From NCBI GenBank assembly GCA_025667525.1, contig CM046876.1, positions 19,331,320 to 19,395,319 of the forward strand: a DNA stretch of 64,000 nucleotides. The letters are read 5' to 3'. A program made the position numbers and the translations under genes. How positions within the stretch are numbered: position 1 is the first letter of the stretch; each line of letters opens with the position of its first letter. This stretch comes from Glebionis coronaria (Eukaryota > Streptophyta > Magnoliopsida > Asterales > Asteraceae). Of this stretch, positions 59,801 to 64,000 are shown piece after piece. The notes below the pieces were generated by a model, which worked only from the letters and a program-made list of their open reading frames with translations, did no database searches and had not been told where the DNA came from.

Positions 59801-60410
59801 TTTTTAAAATAGTCAATTTATTTTTAGCATTATTTTATTATTTTTAATCATTATATTAGTTTAAAAATAGTTTTTAGTGTTTTAAAAATAGAAAAATAGT
59901 ATTTAAAATTTAGGAAAAATACTTTTTAGTCTTTAAATAATATAAGAGAGTTATTTGTTCAATAAAATAATATTTTGGGATTTTCTTAATTATATTTAAT
60001 TTTTGGGCTTTAATTAGCATTAAAAATTGAATATTTAATTAATAAAAGGTTTTAAAATTTATCTATTGGATTTTTATGCTTATTTATATTATTTTAGACT
60101 TAGTTTTAAGTTTTTATTAATTTTTAGGTTAAAAGTTTTTAATTTTTTCACGTTTTACGTATTTACGTTCGCGTTTTACATCACTCGTCGTAATTTAATC
60201 GTAGTCCTAGCTCGTCTTTAATTCTTCTTTCTAAAACCAAAAACGTCACTAATCCAAACTCTTGATTTTATATAATTGGCATCTAATTCACACACCTCCT
60301 TCGAGAACGAACCCGCATTTATTCGATTCGTCGGTTTTCCTAAATCGTCGAGTTTAATACGTGCCCATTATACGCTCTTTTTCCTAGAAGACGTATTTCT
60401 ACGACCATCA
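56816..60410 (+). repeat. Solo LTR, long form (3595 bp), nested in the TNP2 gene
   Basis: TGATGAGACTGC...ACGACCATCA with perfect TSD AATTA (56811-56815 and 60411-60415). Both ends align with the 680-bp solo LTR at 14150-14829. A TATAAATA at 57917-57924 suggests plus orientation, opposite to the CACTA genes. No coding. From 59400 to 60170 it is extremely AT-rich, with many TTTTAG/ATTTTTAG words. Excluding it restores the TNP2 frame (T-M-L-I then P-G-P-K). Confidence 0.92.
57917..57924 (+). promoter_or_regulatory. Candidate TATA box in the long solo LTR
   Basis: TATAAATA in TTGTATAAATACTTGTGG, about 1.1 kb into the LTR. The short solo LTR lacks this region. Confidence 0.5.
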
Positions 60411-61531
60411 AATTAACATCGTCAACATTAAAGAAGTTTCTTTCATACACATCCACGGTGGTGTGTTGTATGCTGTCAATATGACCGGCCACATGCTGTA
60501 ATTTTGACTCATAATGCCATAAGGATTAAAACCATCAGCAGCCAACCCTAATCGAACGTTTCTAGGTTCACTAGAGAAATCAGTTAGCTTCATGTCAAAA
60601 TGTTTCTATGCTTTACCATCACATGGGTGATTCAACTTGCCATCCTTAGACTGTCCAGTAGCGTGCCAAGTCATCCACTTTGCTATGTGTTTTGTGTTGA
60701 ACATGCGTTGAAGTCTAGGTTTTAACGAAAAGTAACGCACAACCTTGTTTGCAACCAACTTCCCCTTTGCTTTCTTTGGGTCTTTATATCTACTCTCTCC
60801 GCAGACTGGAAAATTATCCCTCTTTTTGTTATCCTCTGATCCCCAATATAAAAAACAATCGTTTATACAAGCATGAATCGATTCGTATCCTAACCCGATC
60901 TTTCTGTATGTCTTCTTGATTTCATAGTATGACGATGGGAAGTTGAAACCTTGACTACGGGTACAAAACTTCTGGAGACAAGCTAGAATCTGGTTAAACC
61001 CGACATCACTAATTTTATTTAAAACCTTGATGTGTGCAATCTCTGTTGTAAATTCCAATGTAGTCAAATTGGTAAGCGTGTCCAACTTTTGGGTGGACCT
61101 ACTAAGTACTCTTCAAACTCGTTATTAGGACCCGTTGTTTGATCAGGTGAAGTTTGAGTCAGAGGAGTTTGAGTCGGTGGAGTTTGAGTCGGTGGAGTTT
61201 CGACATTAGTTACAGAAATATCTTCTAAAAACGTATTCATGTCAAGGTGTTCAGGTGAATGTGATACTGGTGTAGGAAGCGGAAGAATCGGTTCACCGTG
61301 ATATTTCCAAGTGGTATAATATTCATCCCACCCGTGTTGGGATAAGTGTACCTCAAGAGTGTGGAGGTCAACCAATCTCTCACAGTTACAACAACGTTTA
61401 CATGGGCAACGGATCATTTGTGTGATGGGGTGCACAAATGTCTTACAATGCTCGAGGAATCCAAAAAGACCATATAAAAATTCATCGGAATTACGATTGG
61501 ATCTAGTTGTCCAACTCTTATCAATTATCAT
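60411..61531 (-). pseudogene. CACTA TNP2 transposase, N-terminal part
   Basis: ATG at 61531 lies two bases after a splice acceptor-like TTTGCAACGCAG, so the 5' UTR probably contains an intron. Opens MIIDKSWTTRSNRNSDEF, then the transposase-associated domain with C-P-C-x2-C-C and the HLSQHGWDEYYTTWKYHGEP phrase, followed by a Thr/Pro repeat (PPTQTPPTQTPLTQTSPDQT). A frameshift near 61085 switches to KVLNKISDVGFNQILACL, INDCFLYWGSEDNKKRDNFP and the CGESRY box. At about 60605 a Trp codon is replaced by TAG (G-K-A-stop-K-H-F-D). Then RLGLAADGFNPYG leads to the LTR insertion. Three separate lesions in this part. Confidence 0.87.
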
Positions 61532-61538
61532 AACTGCG

Positions 61539-62483
<945 letters not shown>

Positions 62484-62489
62484 TCGAAA

Positions 62490-62735
62490 TCCCTAAATAA
62501 ATATTAAGCCATATATAAGCCGAAATCCATTAAGCCTAAAAGAATTAAGCTGGAATCAACTATATATATATATATACTAAGCGAAATCAACTAAGCCTAG
62601 ATCAACTAAACGTAAATAAGCCGAAATCAACTAAGCCTAAATATAATCCGAAATCAACTAAGCCTAAATATAATCCGAAATCAACTAAGCCTAAATATAA
62701 CACGATATCAATTAAGCCAAAATAAATAAGCCAAA
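62490..62735. repeat. Degenerate tandem repeat, unit about 28 bp
   Basis: Copies of CCGAAATCAACTAAGCCTAA joined by ATATAAT, with at least three nearly perfect copies at 62619-62705 and more diverged ones on both sides. Confidence 0.85.
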
Positions 62736-62754
62736 AATACCCACCTTTAGTATG

Positions 62755-63080
62755 CTCCGTGGTGGTGGTGGCTACAGTTGCTGCCGCCGGGTGGTGGTGG
62801 TCACAATTAATAAATAAACACAATTAATAAATAAAAAATTAATAGATAAAAAAATTTAATAGAACAAAAATTAAACAAGAATTGAATTACCTTATCCGAA
62901 ATTAAAAAAAACACAATTAGTGCTCGTGTGCGAGTGTGGTGGTGGTGGTGGTGGGATGAGACGGTGGTGGTGGTGGTCGGATGAGACGGTGGTGGTGGGA
63001 TGAGACGGTGGTGGTGGGATGAGACGGTGGTGGTGGTGATAAGACAATAGGATGAGACGGTGGTCGTGATAAGACAATGT
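62755..63080. repeat. GGT-rich minisatellite
   Basis: Repeated GGTGGTGGTGGGATGAGACG units (62935-63065), plus a smaller GTGGTGGTGG cluster at 62759-62800. Strongly G-rich on the plus strand. It lies between the TNP2 leader and the subterminal repeats of the CACTA element. Confidence 0.9.
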
Positions 63081-63154
63081 GGTGTTCTCCCGTTTTTTTT
63101 AATGAATAAGATGGTTAAGTTATGAGTGATGTCTGTTTGTTTATTGTGGATTGA

Positions 63155-63360
63155 ATTTAGGGTCGAATTTTAGGGTCGAAATTTCGACCCTAAATTATCT
63201 TAATATTTAGGGTCGAAAATTTCGACCCTAAAATTCGACCCTAGATATAAACCGCGAATATTTTATTTTGGTGTGAAATTTTAAAATTTTCGTGAAAATT
63301 TTTGAAAGGTAAAGTTTTAGTGCCAAATTTAGGGTAGAAATTTCGACCCTAAATTTAGAA
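63155..63360. repeat. CACTA right subterminal repeats
   Basis: Four TTTAGGGTCGAAA-type units, most of them palindromic with TTTCGACCCTAA, matching those at 37320-37800. One copy is mutated to TAGGGTAGAAA. Confidence 0.9.
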
Positions 63361-64000
63361 ACTAGAATAATTTTAATCTGAAAATGTTTTAAAACATTAA
63401 TAAATAGAGTTTATAATTACTAAATTATTTATGTAAAATATTAACAAACTATTTTATTTATATAAAATAATAATAAGTGTGACTAATATATTTTATTTAT
63501 GTAAATTTATTTTATAAATTACAATAATTACGTTTTAAAATAGTAAATTTCGAAACTAGAATCATTTTAATTTTAAAATGTTTTAAAAAATTAATAAATA
63601 GAGTTTATAAATTATTAAGTTATTTATATAAAATATTAACAAACTATTTTTATTTATATAAAATAATAATAAGTGTGACTAATATATTTTATTTATGTAA
63701 ATTTATTTTATAAATTACAATAATTACGTTTTAAAATAGTAAATTTTGAAACTAGAATAATTTTAAATTTATAATGTTTAAAAAATTTAATAAACAGAGT
63801 TTATAAATTACTAAATTATTTATATAAAATACTAACAAACTATTTTATTTATATAAAATATTAATAAGTGTGACTAATATATTTTATTTATGTAAATTTA
63901 TTTTATAAATTACAATAATTACGTTTTAAAATAGTAAATTTCGAAACTAGAATAATTTTAATTTTAAAATGTTTTAAAACATTAATAAATAGAGTTTATA
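63358..64000. repeat. Tandem repeat, unit about 195 bp, running off the window
   Basis: GAAACTAGAATNATTTTAAT starts repeat units at 63358, 63552, 63748 and 63943, so periods of 194, 196 and 195. Units are highly similar and very AT-rich, with no coding. They lie inside the CACTA element beyond its subterminal repeats. Confidence 0.95.

Overview
This is a repeat-dominated stretch of a plant nuclear genome, almost certainly a eudicot. The evidence is Ty3/gypsy and Ty1/copia LTR retrotransposons with plant-type primer binding sites (initiator-tRNA-Met and tRNA-Asp), a LINE tail, a large CACTA (En/Spm) DNA transposon, and one intron-containing BURP-domain gene. I could not place the species from sequence alone. 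I see no prokaryotic, organellar or viral gene and no CRISPR array. I found no new gene system. The main result is a well-resolved nested-transposon structure with several element borders fixed by perfect target-site duplications (TSDs).

Layout. (1) 1-9335: an old, broken Tekay/Del-type gypsy element on the minus strand, with 3-kb LTRs (the left one cut by the window edge). (2) 10001-12730: a non-autonomous LTR element without gag/pol, inside what looks like another gypsy LTR remnant (candidate border at 13112). (3) 14150-14829: a short solo LTR with TSD ATGGC. (4) 16054-18923: a candidate old LTR. (5) 19062-24043: a degenerate LTR element with TSD ATCAG. (6) 24550-25160: a LINE 3' end on the minus strand. 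(7) 25964-29922: a gag-less, mutated copia element with 129-bp LTRs and TSD TGTTT. (8) 30366-31304: the one intact host gene, a BURP-domain protein with a signal-peptide exon, an intron and a TATA box. (9) 31.5-37.3 kb: intergenic DNA with a long imperfect inverted repeat and two oppositely oriented relics of one repeat-encoded protein.

(10) 37306 to beyond 64000: one CACTA transposon. Its left terminus starts CACTACAACAAAA, and both ends carry palindromic TTTAGGGTCGAAA subterminal repeats. Its two genes are on the minus strand: a TNP2-type transposase (about 61531 to 54389) and a second Ptta/En-Spm-type protein (54226 to 38095). Three LTR elements are inserted in coding exons: an Athila-like gypsy element (43452-54208, TSD ACCAC, nearly identical LTRs), a 3.6-kb solo LTR (56816-60410, TSD AATTA), and a second copy of the non-autonomous element (39033-42394, TSD AATGC). 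Removing these leaves about 9 kb of CACTA sequence in the window, a normal size for the superfamily.

None of the transposon genes looks fully functional. The Athila-like gag-pol is the closest, with only one frameshift and one nonsense codon. The BURP gene is the only probable host protein-coding gene.
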